The notes under the pieces are model-generated. The model worked only from the letters and a program-made list of their open reading frames with translations, was not told the DNA's origin and made no database searches. A stretch of DNA of 64,000 nt from Melitaea cinxia (lineage: Eukaryota; Arthropoda; Insecta; Lepidoptera; Nymphalidae). Shown here piece by piece: positions 46,666 through 57,894 of this stretch (the stretch's first letter is position 1; the number at the start of each line of letters is the position of its first letter). A program made the translations under genes and the position numbers. The stretch covers positions 14,509,001-14,573,000 of the forward strand of contig NC_059397.1 in the NCBI RefSeq assembly GCF_905220565.1, written 5' to 3'.

Positions 46666-47704
46666 ATAAGATATTAATTTAAAAAAAAATTAGAATAAAT
46701 GACTTTTAAAAATGGGTCGGAAGAATTTTTACCACACAAAAAATTGCAAAAGTTATTAACAAATTAGGTTGCTTAGGGATTTCGTTTTTATTAATATTAG
46801 CTAAATTATAATCATTTAAGGAATTATAAAAAAATCCTAGAGGAGAAAATTTCGAATGAAAACTCCTGCTTCCCGAATGCTTTGAAGTCGTAGATGAAAT
46901 TAAATAAATTTTTCCATTTTGAAATAAATCTGGCCTAGCCAGGAATTTTCCAGCCAACCCTTTCTCTATTTATCTTTAACATACTAAAGAAGATAATAAT
47001 TTTATTTTTATCCATAAAGCAGACAGAGAAATATCAGATGTTCGGACTTTAAATGATTAAAAAAATACAGTAAATAAGTGTTCATTCACCCTTTTCTGAA
47101 TAATTTGCTAAGTCAAAAGCAGTGTGAGGAGTACCTACAGTTCATTAGAAACTTGATGATTGATTCGTTTTATTGAAATTTCGAATACCTATATAATTGT
47201 ATGAAGATAATATTCAGGTGCCATTTCTATAGCTAAAATATGACAATTTCACAAAAAATAAAATCAAGTACATTGAAGTTCGGTACCATTATATTCTTGA
47301 AAACTATGAAAAGAGTAAAATCGATGTTGTAACAATTGATTCAAGCCTTAATTAAGCAGGCAATTAGTTCTGAAAGTTTAGATGAAATCAATTTTTGAAA
47401 AATACACAAGGATTGAGATTAATTTAACAAATTTAATTTCATAGTTAAAATCAAGGCTATCTATTATTTTAAAATTGAGAATTTTCGTCTTTATTTTTAA
47501 ACTTGTAGCATAAGAAAACAGCGCAGAAACCATTATAATAGACGGAGAGGCAGAGCCAAAAAAAATCTCTGAATTTATGATACCGGAAGAAATTTTGAAA
47601 TATACACTCGTATTCGCTAATGTAAAACAGATAAAGTCTTAGTCGTTTAAAACATATATTTAGAAAGGTGATATAGATGTCGGGAGTGAGCCATTTATTA
47701 TTAC

Positions 47705-48320
47705 TTTTTTTAACCGACTTCCAAAAAAGGAGGAGGTTCTCAATTCGACTGTATTTTTTTTTTATGTATGTTACATCAGAACTTTTGACCGTGTGGACCG
47801 ATTTCGACAATTTTTTTTAATCGAAAGGTGGTATGTGTCAATTGGTCCCATTTAAATTTATTTGAGATCTAACAACTACTTTTCGAGTTATATCTAATAA
47901 TGCGTTTTTACTTGACGCTTTTTTCGTCGACCTACGTTGTATTATACCGCATAACTTTCTACTGGATGTACCGATTTTGATAATTCTTTTTTTGTTGGAA
48001 AGGGGATATCCCTAGTTTGGTACCGTGATAAGGAAACCAAGATCTGATGATAGGATCTCAGATAAATCGAGGGAAACTCTCGAAAATCCGCAATAACTTT
48101 TTACTGTGTGTACCGATTTTGATAATTTTTAATTAAATCGAAAGCTGATGTTTATCATGTGGTCACATATAAATTTTATCGAGATCTGATAACTACTTTT
48201 TGAGTAATCTTTGATAACGCGTAGTTACTTGACTATTTTTTCGTCGATCTACGTTGTATTACTCGTCAATGAAATAGAAGTCGGTTTTTTTTTTTCATTT
48301 GTGAGCAAACACAATTATTT
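47705..48320. repeat. Full-length ACCGACTTC-type repeat with inverted ends
   Basis: The left end is AACCGACTTCCAAAAAAGGA. The right end is GAAGTCGGTTTTTTTTTTTC followed by GTGAGCAAACACAATTATT. The inverted ends (ACCGACTTC / GAAGTCGGT) suggest a DNA transposon derivative of about 0.6 kb. Three internal degenerate subunits carry 'TTTTTACTG...TACCGATTTTGATAATT'. It lies in the spacer between genes G and H. Confidence 0.65.
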
Positions 48321-49176
48321 TAATTTCACGTTGAATCAAGACGGAGGAGGATTAGAGCCCTATTTGTTGAAAAATTGACTTTAAAATTTTTGCCCGATGG
48401 GAATTTATTCATTCAAGTAAGAAATATACCACATTTTTCAATAATATTTAATACTAAAAAAAGTATTTTGTTTGACGTACTCGCTTTTGCGGCGGCGCGC
48501 GCATGATTTGGGGGTCGCGCGAATACCTATTTTCAGCGCTATATTATAATTATAAATAATGGAGAGAACTCCAAAAGGTAAAATTTATTTATTGGAAATT
48601 TCCTTCTCTTCAAGAAACTTTTTTATAATTCCTTAAATAAATAGTTTCGGGTTAACCAAATTTCTATTTTGCAACTTTATTTGATAAACGTTTGCAATTT
48701 TTTGCTGGCTAAAAATTCCTTCGACCAATGTTTTTAGGCGTATTCCGGACCAAATTACATCCGTCATTTTTTAGGAGCTTTATCTCTATTTAAAACGTTT
48801 TTAAACTTGATGACTAGACTACTAGGATAACTTATTAGATATAACTAGTTTTTAGCACTGATTATTTGTGGTTACAAATCATTTAAAATAAATAAATAAA
48901 ATGTCTTCTTAAGTAAAGCTACATAAATATATGCTAACGTTTATAATATTGTAATTAAATGCAATTTTCACTTCAGTTCTGACATTTTCATTTAAGTTTG
49001 ATTTTATTTTATTGTTAAATTAAAAAATAAAATACATTTTGTAATGTGAGGGAAATATTAAAATAGACGTAAGGTTTAAAATTCTTTATTATGTTACACA
49101 TAAATTGCTTATTATAAATTATCACGACAGAATTAAATGTGGTCTATGTTAATAGTTCTTAGATCTACGCCTACTC

Positions 49177-49909
49177 TTACTCTGGTATATTAAATGTGTT
49201 AGTGTTCCAGTTACCATTACCTAAGTTGTTGATCCTACAATTGGGACAATCTTGCGGTATAAAGGCACTGATATCAAATCTGAAAAAAAAGTCACATATC
49301 AGACAGTATATCTTTTACAAACGAGACAAAATATTCAATTATCTTTAGCAAATTACAGTAAAGTAACCTATTTATTGATGTAGTACAAAACATATTAATA
49401 ATGGCAATTTTCCCAAAAAAATTGGAATTAATAAATGTTGATATTATACGTAGTTCATAGCTTAAAATATCAAACACGAGAACTATTTGATAAAAAATAC
49501 TGAATGTAAAGACGATATAATTATTTTGTTTTACCTTTCACTATCGTAACTTCCACGGCTACCGTATCCATTGCTGTATCCGCCATTATTTCCACCGCCT
49601 CCACTACTATATTCACTTTGTCCACCACCATTATTGTATGAGTCTACTCCATATCCTGATTGGCTCTTGTATCCGTATTGGCTATTATATTGTTCTTGAG
49701 TATCACCATATTGGCCTCCACCACGATTACAGCTGTTGTTTCTGCACCTACAAACACAAGTAATATTATGAATAAAAAAAAGTAATACTTTAGTATTTTT
49801 TTTTTTATAAATAACAAAAAAATTGTAGTATGCATGCTTACCTAGGCCTTGCTTCTATAAAAACAAATGCGCTAATAACACATAAATAGACAAATAAAAC
49901 TCTCTGCAT
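49177..49909 (-). CDS. Cluster gene H: inverted duplicate of gene G
   Basis: Exons (minus) 49909-49842, 49747-49535 and 49279-49177 join in phase 2 to 127 aa. The signal peptide MQRVLFVYLCVISAFVFI ends EARPR. The middle exon is 213 nt against 219 in G, keeps CRNNSC, and has changes such as QYGDTQEQYNSQYGYKSQ. The last exon has C105-P-N-C108 and LGNG 113-116, ending NTNTFNIPE. AATAAA lies at 49,085-49,090 (reverse). G and H point at each other across a 2.35-kb spacer. Intact; function unknown. Confidence 0.87.
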
Positions 49910-50006
49910 TATTACTGCTGTACTAATTCAGAACGATCTTCAAGATGCAAACTTGCTTTTTCTGGAGAATATCAATTGAATACTAAAAATACAACTTCAA
50001 CAGCTA

Positions 50007-50035
50007 TTTTATACAATCGACCAGAAAAAAGGTCA
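50007..50035 (-). promoter_or_regulatory. Core promoter of gene H
   Basis: TATAAAA (50013-50007) is 104 bp from the ATG. TGACCTTT (50035-50028) is 14 bp upstream. TGATATCA lies at about 50,046. Confidence 0.75.
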
Positions 50036-50574
50036 AAATGTTAAGTGATATCAAAGCAATCATTAAAGATATTAACGCATATTTTGATCGTCAGGGTTTT
50101 TTAAATGTAATTAATGAAACTTTTACTACAGGCCTGTACTATTAGTAGGATTTTTAAAATTAAATATTTAATTATTTAAGTAGGCTTCAAAAGAACTTTA
50201 GAATCAACATTTTACAAACTAAAATTATATTTATTTTTCTCTCGTCTTATTATATTTACAGTTCTTTCGATCTAGCCGATCCGTGCCCACTTTGTGGGGC
50301 GTTAATTATTTTTGTGATGCAAATATATAGTAAAGTTTTCATCTCGCTCGCGTATTTCTCCGACTTCATTTACATATACAATTATTTTTCACTGAATTTT
50401 TTGTTCAATAACAATAAAATATAGCTTATATCACTTCCGAATAATGTAGCTTTCTGTTAGTGAAAGAATTTTCATGATCGGATCAGTATTTCTAAAGATT
50501 TAAGGGTAATCTCTCACACAAACAAAGTTAGAAAGTTTACCCCTGTATAATATTAGTATAGATAAAATAGTTAC

Positions 50575-50875
50575 GCTTCAGCCTGTAATATCCCACTACC
50601 ACCATGCTGCTCCAATGCGGGTTGGCGGATATATTCCCTACTATGAGTAATGATCGCTGTCAGGTGTATATGATACCAACCGGGACCGATGGCTTAACGT
50701 GCTCTCCGAGGCACGGTGGGGAGACCCACAAGGACTGCACAAACACCCAGACCACGGCAAACACCTGTATGGCCAATACAAATGTTTGTCATGTGTGGGG
50801 ATCGAACCCGCAACAACACCGGTACAATCCATGGCTGTAACCTTTGTGCCAACGCAGCAAACTAGTTACAACGCA
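50575..50875 (-). mobile_element. tRNA-derived SINE, reverse
   Basis: The reverse complement carries GTTGCGGGTTCGATCCCCAC (near 50,810) and GGCCATACAGGTGTTTGCCG. The 3' part is at GCCTGTAATATCCCACTACC. Confidence 0.7.
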
Positions 50876-51349
50876 GTTGCAAAATAGTTACAGTTTAAAT
50901 TAATAAATAAACATACCGATTCGAAATGTAGCTATACAGAGAAGAATCGGCAAGAAAATGTGTTTTTGTTAATTTAGTCTTATCGATCCAAGTTAAATTT
51001 TCTACTAACTAAGCTTTAACTTTGACCTAAACTTTTAAATAATTTTTTCTTAATAAATGTTCACCTACAATTAAAAGGAATATTTTAACGTTTTTACTAC
51101 GCTTTTATTGGCTTGGGTTGTATGTATGTATGTTGTAACGTTATACGTACATTATTTATACTAGTAAATTAAGATATGCTTAAATTTAATATTTAAAATA
51201 CGTGAAATGAATTTAAAAAAAAAAAACACCATTAATTTATTATATTTAAATCTTGCATGAAAATCTACAGTAAATTATAAAACACAATTTTATCATAAAT
51301 TATTATTTTTCTACAAACAAATAATATAAATTCGCGCGGGCAACATTTT

Positions 51350-52640
51350 ATCTTTTTAAAAATTCAAATAGATCTTTTGTTTCGGGTTATAAAAACGGCA
51401 GTACCGGTCGCCGCCGCGTCATTCATTTTTCGAATTTTGTCTCGAGAAATTAGTTAACGCACATCACATTTTTTATTACGGTCTCTAATACGGTGTCGAA
51501 TAATTGTATATCTAAGCATCGTAACCGTAATCTCTAAAATTAGTGTGATCCTTGCTTAGCGTTCTCTCGATTAAACAAATATATATTGTCAGTGTTTATC
51601 GCCCCCAAACTGGGTAAGTGGTATTTTTATATCACAGGCAATTTATGTAGTTTTAATGCAAGTAATCATGCCTAATGTAAAATCTAATATTTGTATTCGC
51701 AGTAGCATAAATCTCATTTAAATTATTTTCTTAGATTTCATCATCTTTTTCAAGTCTACCCTCATTTTTAATATTTTTTATTATAATTGTAAATTTCAAT
51801 ATAACTTAATCTACTTTTTTAACTACTTTTTAAAAATATTAATCTCCGCTTCTGGCTTTATGATTCCATGGCACTACTGCTACAATTTAGATGCTTTCTT
51901 TTATAACGCAGTGCCGTGGATGTTTGCAAATAGTGCTGGAACGATGTTTTGATGGCGCGTTCCAGGGTTCGACGTTTAGGTCACCAATTTGGACGTTTTC
52001 ATTCAACCCTTTTACCCCAATGACGAGAGTGCTCTCCACCGGGTTTTGAATTACCCGTTCCTGCCGCCTCCGGTCGAAAGCGGAATCTTGCCACGCGACT
52101 CCCGGGATTACCACCTGCACGGCGAGACAGGAGAGTACCTGAGCCGAACTGCATTCGAGCTTGTGTGCATTAAGTGCTCAACCCCGCCCATATACATATT
52201 TTTTTATCTACCTCACTGGGTTGAGATAGTATAATAAATCTTTTTAATGCATGGTACTCTGGTTTCATTTACGACCTTAATAGACCAGGGGAACCGTGAC
52301 AATGTATGTATGTATGTAATGGAATCTTTGAGCATAATTTTTACCAATTTCCAGAAGTTTGATTAATTTGAAACTTTACACACGTATCAAGGACCAATGA
52401 CAAAGCAATAATTCAATAACAATTTCCCAATATCCTTATTAGGACCAGGATTTATAAATTCTTTCGAGGTTCCTCTGTAAGGAGGTAAGAGATATAAAGC
52501 TAGCGCAAGATCTGCGCATGCCTGCAGTTTCGGGCTTACTCTTTCGCTCGGGCACTCGGCACAGCACAACGAAGGTATATACTTTTTTAGGCTAGTTGCA
52601 TTTTTACGTGTCTCCGTTTCTTTTTCGTGGCTTCGCTCCG
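51350..52640. mobile_element. Unclassified element-like, GC-richer sequence
   Basis: Base composition rises against the flanks. The stretch 51,385-51,620 (CGGTCGCCGCCGCGTCATTC, then AACAAATATATATTGTCAGT) looks like a transcribed terminal repeat. 51,887-52,235 encodes on the minus strand AFDRRRQERVIQNPVEST and GLNENVQIGDLNVEPW, peptides of the type seen in repeated element-associated sequence in moth genomes. 52,387-52,569 (minus) encodes CADLALALYLLPPYRGTSKE, similar in kind. No catalytic domain is visible. The class remains open. Confidence 0.35.
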
Positions 52641-53154
52641 CGCGGAATAAGTTATTCTTTTATTGTTTATATTAACAATGGAAAACTATCACATGTCCGC
52701 AAATAATTAATTAAAAAATTTAAGTTATTCAGAAAATAATTCAATTCAGAGCAAAAAACGCGGGGTGAATTATACAATATTTTCATAACTTTTTACTATA
52801 TTTTTATAACTCTCCGCTCATAGACAGTTGCAAGTAGAATAATTGTTACATTTTTTATATCTAGCACTTAATTCATAACTTCTTATTTCTAATAATGAAT
52901 AAAAAAATTAACTTCTTATTTCATTAACTTAAATTCAATAACTTAAATTTTATTATAATTTTATTTTGGACTAATTAATTGTGATTGATTTTTCAATCTT
53001 CTACTACTGTAATATAAACTCTTTGTTATTAAAAATTATTTTCTACCTATTAGTTCGAATAGCTATAAAGCGTGTTTTTTTTTTAGTTTTGTTTAACTAT
53101 AATTTATTTAGTAATAATTTTTTTGTGTTTTCTTTTCGTTGATGTTTCAAAATA

Positions 53155-53390
53155 AAATCCGCATAACTTTTTACTGGGTATACCGATTTTGATTATTTTT
53201 AATTTAATCGAAAGTCAATGTTTATTATTTGGTCATATTTAAATTTCATCGAGTTCTGATTACAACTTTTGGAGTAGTCTTTGATAATGCGTATTTACTT
53301 GACATTTTTTTTGTCTACCTACTATTACTTGTCGATATAATTGAAGTCGGTTTTTCTTCGTTTGCCTGCAAACACAATTATTATTAGTGA
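53155..53390. repeat. ACCGACTTC-type repeat, right part
   Basis: It contains CGCATAACTTTTTACTGGGT and the end GAAGTCGGTTTTTCTTCGTT. Truncated on the left. A SINE follows directly. Confidence 0.6.
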
Positions 53391-53600
53391 CGAAGACGCA
53401 TTAGCGAAGCGGTCATTGCACTGGCTGTTGAGCTGGCGGTCGCGGGTTCGATCCCCGCTGCCGACACTCATTTGTATCGGCCATATAAATGTTTGTCATA
53501 GTTTGCCCATGGTTTGTGCTTGTGTATTGTGTGTTTCCGGACCCCCGATACAGGAGAAAATCCTACTGCGGGCCGTTGAGTGTGAAGCGTGAAAAATATA
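53390..53600 (+). mobile_element. tRNA-derived SINE (third family)
   Basis: It has A-box ATTAGCGAAGCGG and B-box GGGTTCGATCCCCGC, then GTGTGTTTCCGGACCCCCGA and TACTGCGGGCCGTTGAGTGT. Reversed relatives lie at 59,360-59,560 and, degenerate, 63,370-63,510. Confidence 0.7.
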
Positions 53601-56040
53601 TTTTTATATAAATAGTAACCTATTTACGTGGATAAAAACATAAAAATAAACTATGTGACATGTTTTATTTATGTTTTTGGTAGTAACATTAAAATAACTT
53701 AATTATTCAAAACTAAAGTTTCTTGAAGTCAATAAATTAATTGACATTTACATTTTAAGCTCTTCTTTTACAAACTGACTTTTTCCTTTTACGCAGTAAT
53801 CCCTGCTTGCTTTCAACAACAATTATTGTATTATTTATAAACGATAAAAATTACAAAGGTGAATTTGGAACTGTGTCTCTTAGTCGCCTCTTACGACACT
53901 CACGGGAAGAGAGGGGGTGGCTATATTCTTTGGTGCCGTAGCCACATAGCTCAGCTATTTTGAAAAATAAATAAAAGTAATTATTTAAAAACTTACTGAC
54001 AAAAAATTTAAGCAAGAACCTTACCTCAATCATAAATAAATAAACTTAAAAACAAAATTTAATTGATTTAAACAGAGTTAATAAAAAAAATTAGCGCGTT
54101 CAAACAAACATTTTTTTTAATCTGTAATATTTAATATATTGCCGTCTTATTCAAACCTATATTTGTAAAAATTATCAAATTTAAATTATCAAATGGCTGT
54201 AAATTTAGATCATTCTTTTTTCTTGTGTTTGTTATATTTAGGTCGCTATATACGAAAAAAATAAAAAAAATATACAGCATTGCGAAGTTCATCAGGTCAG
54301 CTTGTATGTAAATTTACTTTCATTATATCTGTTAGACATATCATCGTTATCATAACAATTAAGGAATTTAAATTATCTGACACACTAGGGATTTTTGACG
54401 TTGTGAAAACCCAACGAGATAAAAGTATAAAGAATATTTATTTTGCAATGTTATCGTGTCAAAAGTGGCCAAAGGCAAAGAATCAAAGGTTATTAACATC
54501 GGCTGTTACTTATTATAGATGCGTAAATGATCATTAATTAGTAAAGTTATATTCTACATTTTGTTTTTGTTCATAATTGTGAAGGATCCGAAGTAGCAAA
54601 GTGACATGGAACGATGTATTACAGTAAGTTTGAAGTAATCACCTTTTTGAAGTGTAAAATTTCTTTACGCACGCTTGATTTGGGGAGTAATGTGATAAAT
54701 GCGTGACGAGAGCGTTACGAAAAGTGTGATTGGGCGAGGTGAACGGAGTAGGAGAGAGAGGAGCAGACACACATTTTCTGTCTTTCTCTCATAGCTAGTT
54801 ACATTTCGTATATTTAAGACACAGTGCAGGCCTATTGTACAGAAACATTACTTCATTAGTATGGTCTAAACTAAAGCATACTCGTTTTTTAATACGCTTT
54901 TATAAGCATGACTTGTATATATGTATGTAGTGTAATCATTGAACTTAAGAATAATATAATAATAAAATATATATTTAAAGCTTATGTAACATACTAATAA
55001 AAAAACTTTGAAAATTCGCTCAGGATTCTACCTCACGACTTTTTTTTCTCTGTCTACGCTAGAGGCTTTAAATTATTTATTTTAATATTTAATAAAGCCG
55101 AGAATATAATAAGAAAGTAATGTCTATCGAGACACTAGGATTTAGCATTAATTGAATATTGTGACTATGTTAAGGTTGCTGGATAAAACTAGATACCTAC
55201 GTTACCTAAGCCTAAACTTGTGTACCTAATGTTTGTATGTTGTAATTTTTTTGTTTGATTTTTTTTGCAACTGTACTTTTGTGTTTAAAAAAATACTAAT
55301 AGATTCAGATATAAGGATAGGGTCCAAATAGATGAAGTGATATTTTATGGTGAAATAGAAAAAATATATCAGTATATTTTATAAATAAATAAATAAATCG
55401 TTTATTCCTTCAAACTTACAAAAAGTATAAAAAGTGGAGATAGACAATGAATTATTAAATAAAGTTTTCATTTTTATTTCACACTACGATCACATGTATA
55501 GCGCTCGAAAATCGGTCTCGCTCAGCATGCTACCTCAACTTATAAGTCATGGCGCTGAACTTAAGTGAGCTTATGATTGATTCATTTATGACAAAAAGTT
55601 ACTTGTTTAATAGTTCTAGGAATAGAAAAGTAATATTTAACTTAAAAAATGTAGTAATTTGTACTATGTAATAAATAACTATATATGTATAAATATAATT
55701 AATGACGATATAACTATAATTAATGACGACCCGGAGAAAGAGATACAGGTCAATAGCAGAGTTATGGCGAGCTGTCTATTTTCAATAGGACTAACTTAAT
55801 TATTTGTTTGTAAATTGTGATAGAACTTGTGATAACCTTCCCTTTGTTAATATTAATTTTTAAGTTTTTTATGACGCCTTTAATAATTTGTGTTATTATT
55901 TATTATTTTCCAGTTTAAGTGTCTTGTTATGTAAATTGATCTTTTTCATTTTTTTTTAAATCCCTTTGTAGCAAAGAGTACCTAATACAAATTTAAAAAA
56001 TATGAAATTATTTTACCAGTGCTTTTTTTATTTATACACA
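53600..56040. other. Intergenic region, no supported gene
   Basis: AT-rich, with a partial repeat copy at 53,865-53,960. An 85-codon open frame at 54,280-54,537 has no signal peptide, domain or splice context I can support. Nothing else is recognised. Confidence 0.45.
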
Positions 56041-56057
56041 TAAATTGTTTATCAGAA

Positions 56058-56097
56058 TGACCTCATACCAGTTCAAAACAGTCATATGTATATAAAA
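56058..56097 (+). promoter_or_regulatory. Putative core promoter of gene I
   Basis: TGACCT (56058-56063), the half-site without the TT extension, lies 27 bp before TATAAAA (56091-56097), which is 114 bp from the ATG. Spacing is looser than in genes A-H. A second TATA-like TATATAA at 56,174 is too close to the ATG to leave a normal leader. Confidence 0.5.
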
Positions 56098-56204
56098 TAA
56101 GCAAATTGATAGCAATATCCACAGTCATCCATTGTACGAGTTTTAACTTAATGTAATAAATACACTTATTTGGTATATAAGATTGCATTATTCTTAAGGC
56201 TAAA

Positions 56205-56921
56205 ATGAACAAATCAGTTATAATAAAAGTTCTATGCTTATTTGTTTTGTTTATATTCAGCGAAGCGACACCGATAAAGAACATGTGAGTTTTTTTTTTT
56301 TTTAATAATAACTAAGTATTTAGATCGAAATTATCAGTTTGTTTTATTCTTCGGATATATTATTATTATTCATGATTATAGTTATTTAAATGTTATTGAC
56401 TAGCCTGGTGACATAGTATGCAGTGAACTACCTAATGTATAAATGCTATGCAAAATTTGCCAAATATTTGAGCAGAATTTTTATATTGATAATATATCGT
56501 AATTTGTAACATATTTTTATGCAACTTAATATATGTGTGTTGTTGAGCGGTCGATTGATATAGATATACTTTTATATAATTTTAATTAATGTAGTCAAAA
56601 AATAAAAGATTTGACTAAAAGATTGTCTATATTCTAATAACGATTTAAAATGACTATAAATAATACAGATGGTTTATTGGAGAATGTATTTCTTTGAACG
56701 TGTAAAGTCTCGTAGCATGTAATTATATGTATCTTTGTTTAGGTGGTAATTGTATATTAAATATAGCTTTATATTACAGGTTAACGGGTGATATCAGGGA
56801 CCTGGATATATATGATGACATCTCTGAGGGTTCCGACGAATTCGTAAATTGCTCCGATTGCCATTTCTACAAAATAGGCAATGGTTACAAAAATGTCAAT
56901 AAAATTACTATTTATGGCTAA
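56205..56921 (+). CDS. Cluster gene I: two-exon secreted CxxC/GNG protein (short subfamily)
   Basis: Exons 56205-56284 and 56780-56921 join in phase 2 to 73 aa. The signal peptide MNKSVIIKVLCLFVLFIF ends SEATP. There is no Gly/Tyr exon; the mature part is short and acidic (LTGDIRDLDIYDDISEGSDE). The C-terminus keeps the signature C51-S-D-C54-H-F-x2-I-G60-N-G62 with N65, ending NKITIYG. AATAAA lies at 57,069. Exon 1 is 80 nt, as in gene J. Acceptor TATTACAG and donor GTGAGT are good. It is remote from the A-H proteins except for the signature, signal peptide and intron phase, so family membership is an inference, though a strong one. Function unknown. Confidence 0.78.
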
Positions 56922-57141
56922 CACGACAGTTATAAATAACCAAAATGGTCCCTCTTCTTCTTCTTTAAAGAATATGACTCCGTCAGCTTTTAAAATGGTT
57001 ATAATTAACAAAATAGTTGTGCTAATTATGCGTAAGCTTTGAATATTGTATGATAAAAATTTGGTTTCAATAAATGGCATTTACAGATATGATTATACTT
57101 ATTTGATATATTCTGTAGTATGTGAAAACAGAGAGAACAGT

Positions 57142-57478
57142 TCTATCTTTATATTAATACGTGAAGCAAAAAATTTGCACCCCTTTTTATGAAAATTACG
57201 CATATAGAGGAGTATGAAATTTCACACATATAGTTTATACAGAGGAGTGCAAAATGCTAATATTATTTTAAAATCATGCATATAAATATATTAAATCAAT
57301 AAAATAATACATTACACACACTACCATGTATTTGACACACACACGCATATCTCTTTAATTTGTTGGTTGTCAAAGTCTGTAGTCAGATTTAAAAATAAAA
57401 TAAAAGAGGTTCTTAATTTTCATAATGTTTTGGTTTTCTTTAATTATGATCGAATTTCGACCTCAAGGCGTCCACTAG
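57142..57478 (+). mobile_element. Non-autonomous Helitron-type element
   Basis: It runs from TCTATCTTTATATTAATACG to CAAGGCGTCCACTAG. The same family as 25,685-26,070, about 50 bp shorter. It lies between the 3' ends of genes I and J. Confidence 0.7.
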
Positions 57479-57894
57479 ATTATTTTAAAACATATGTAAT
57501 AAAAATGAACAATGTAAAAACGGAACATAACAGTACAAATTTTACTTGTAGTATAATATTTATATGTTTTTTTTTTTTTTGTGTAGGTAGTAAACAGATT
57601 TTTTTTATTAATTTTTATAATATTAAGTATAAAATATATATCGCCTAAAGTTTTAATGCATATATTGATTGCCTTTATAAAGCAAAAGTTAAATTAAATG
57701 TTAATATTTGTAACAATCATAAAAAACAAAACTCACAAAATACTTTTATTTTATTTTTTTTCACACCTATACTAAAGTAATAAAATATAACATTAAATAT
57801 GAATATGAACAAGTTGCTTCAGCAATAGTACAAAATAATATTGATGCAAAAAATTTTGATTGACGGAGGACGGAAGTCTTTTAACAATTGTTTT

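Larger units (their letters stand above)
48760..50240. repeat. Right arm of a large inverted repeat carrying gene H
   Basis: The reverse-complement partner of 44,920-46,410; see that entry. The arms differ by scattered substitutions and small indels, so this is a real genomic duplication and not an assembly mirror. Confidence 0.8.

Noticed and set aside
54280..54537. 85-codon plus-strand frame MRSSSGQLV...
   Set aside because: No recognisable motif, no family match, and no promoter-like sequence of the cluster type; likely chance.
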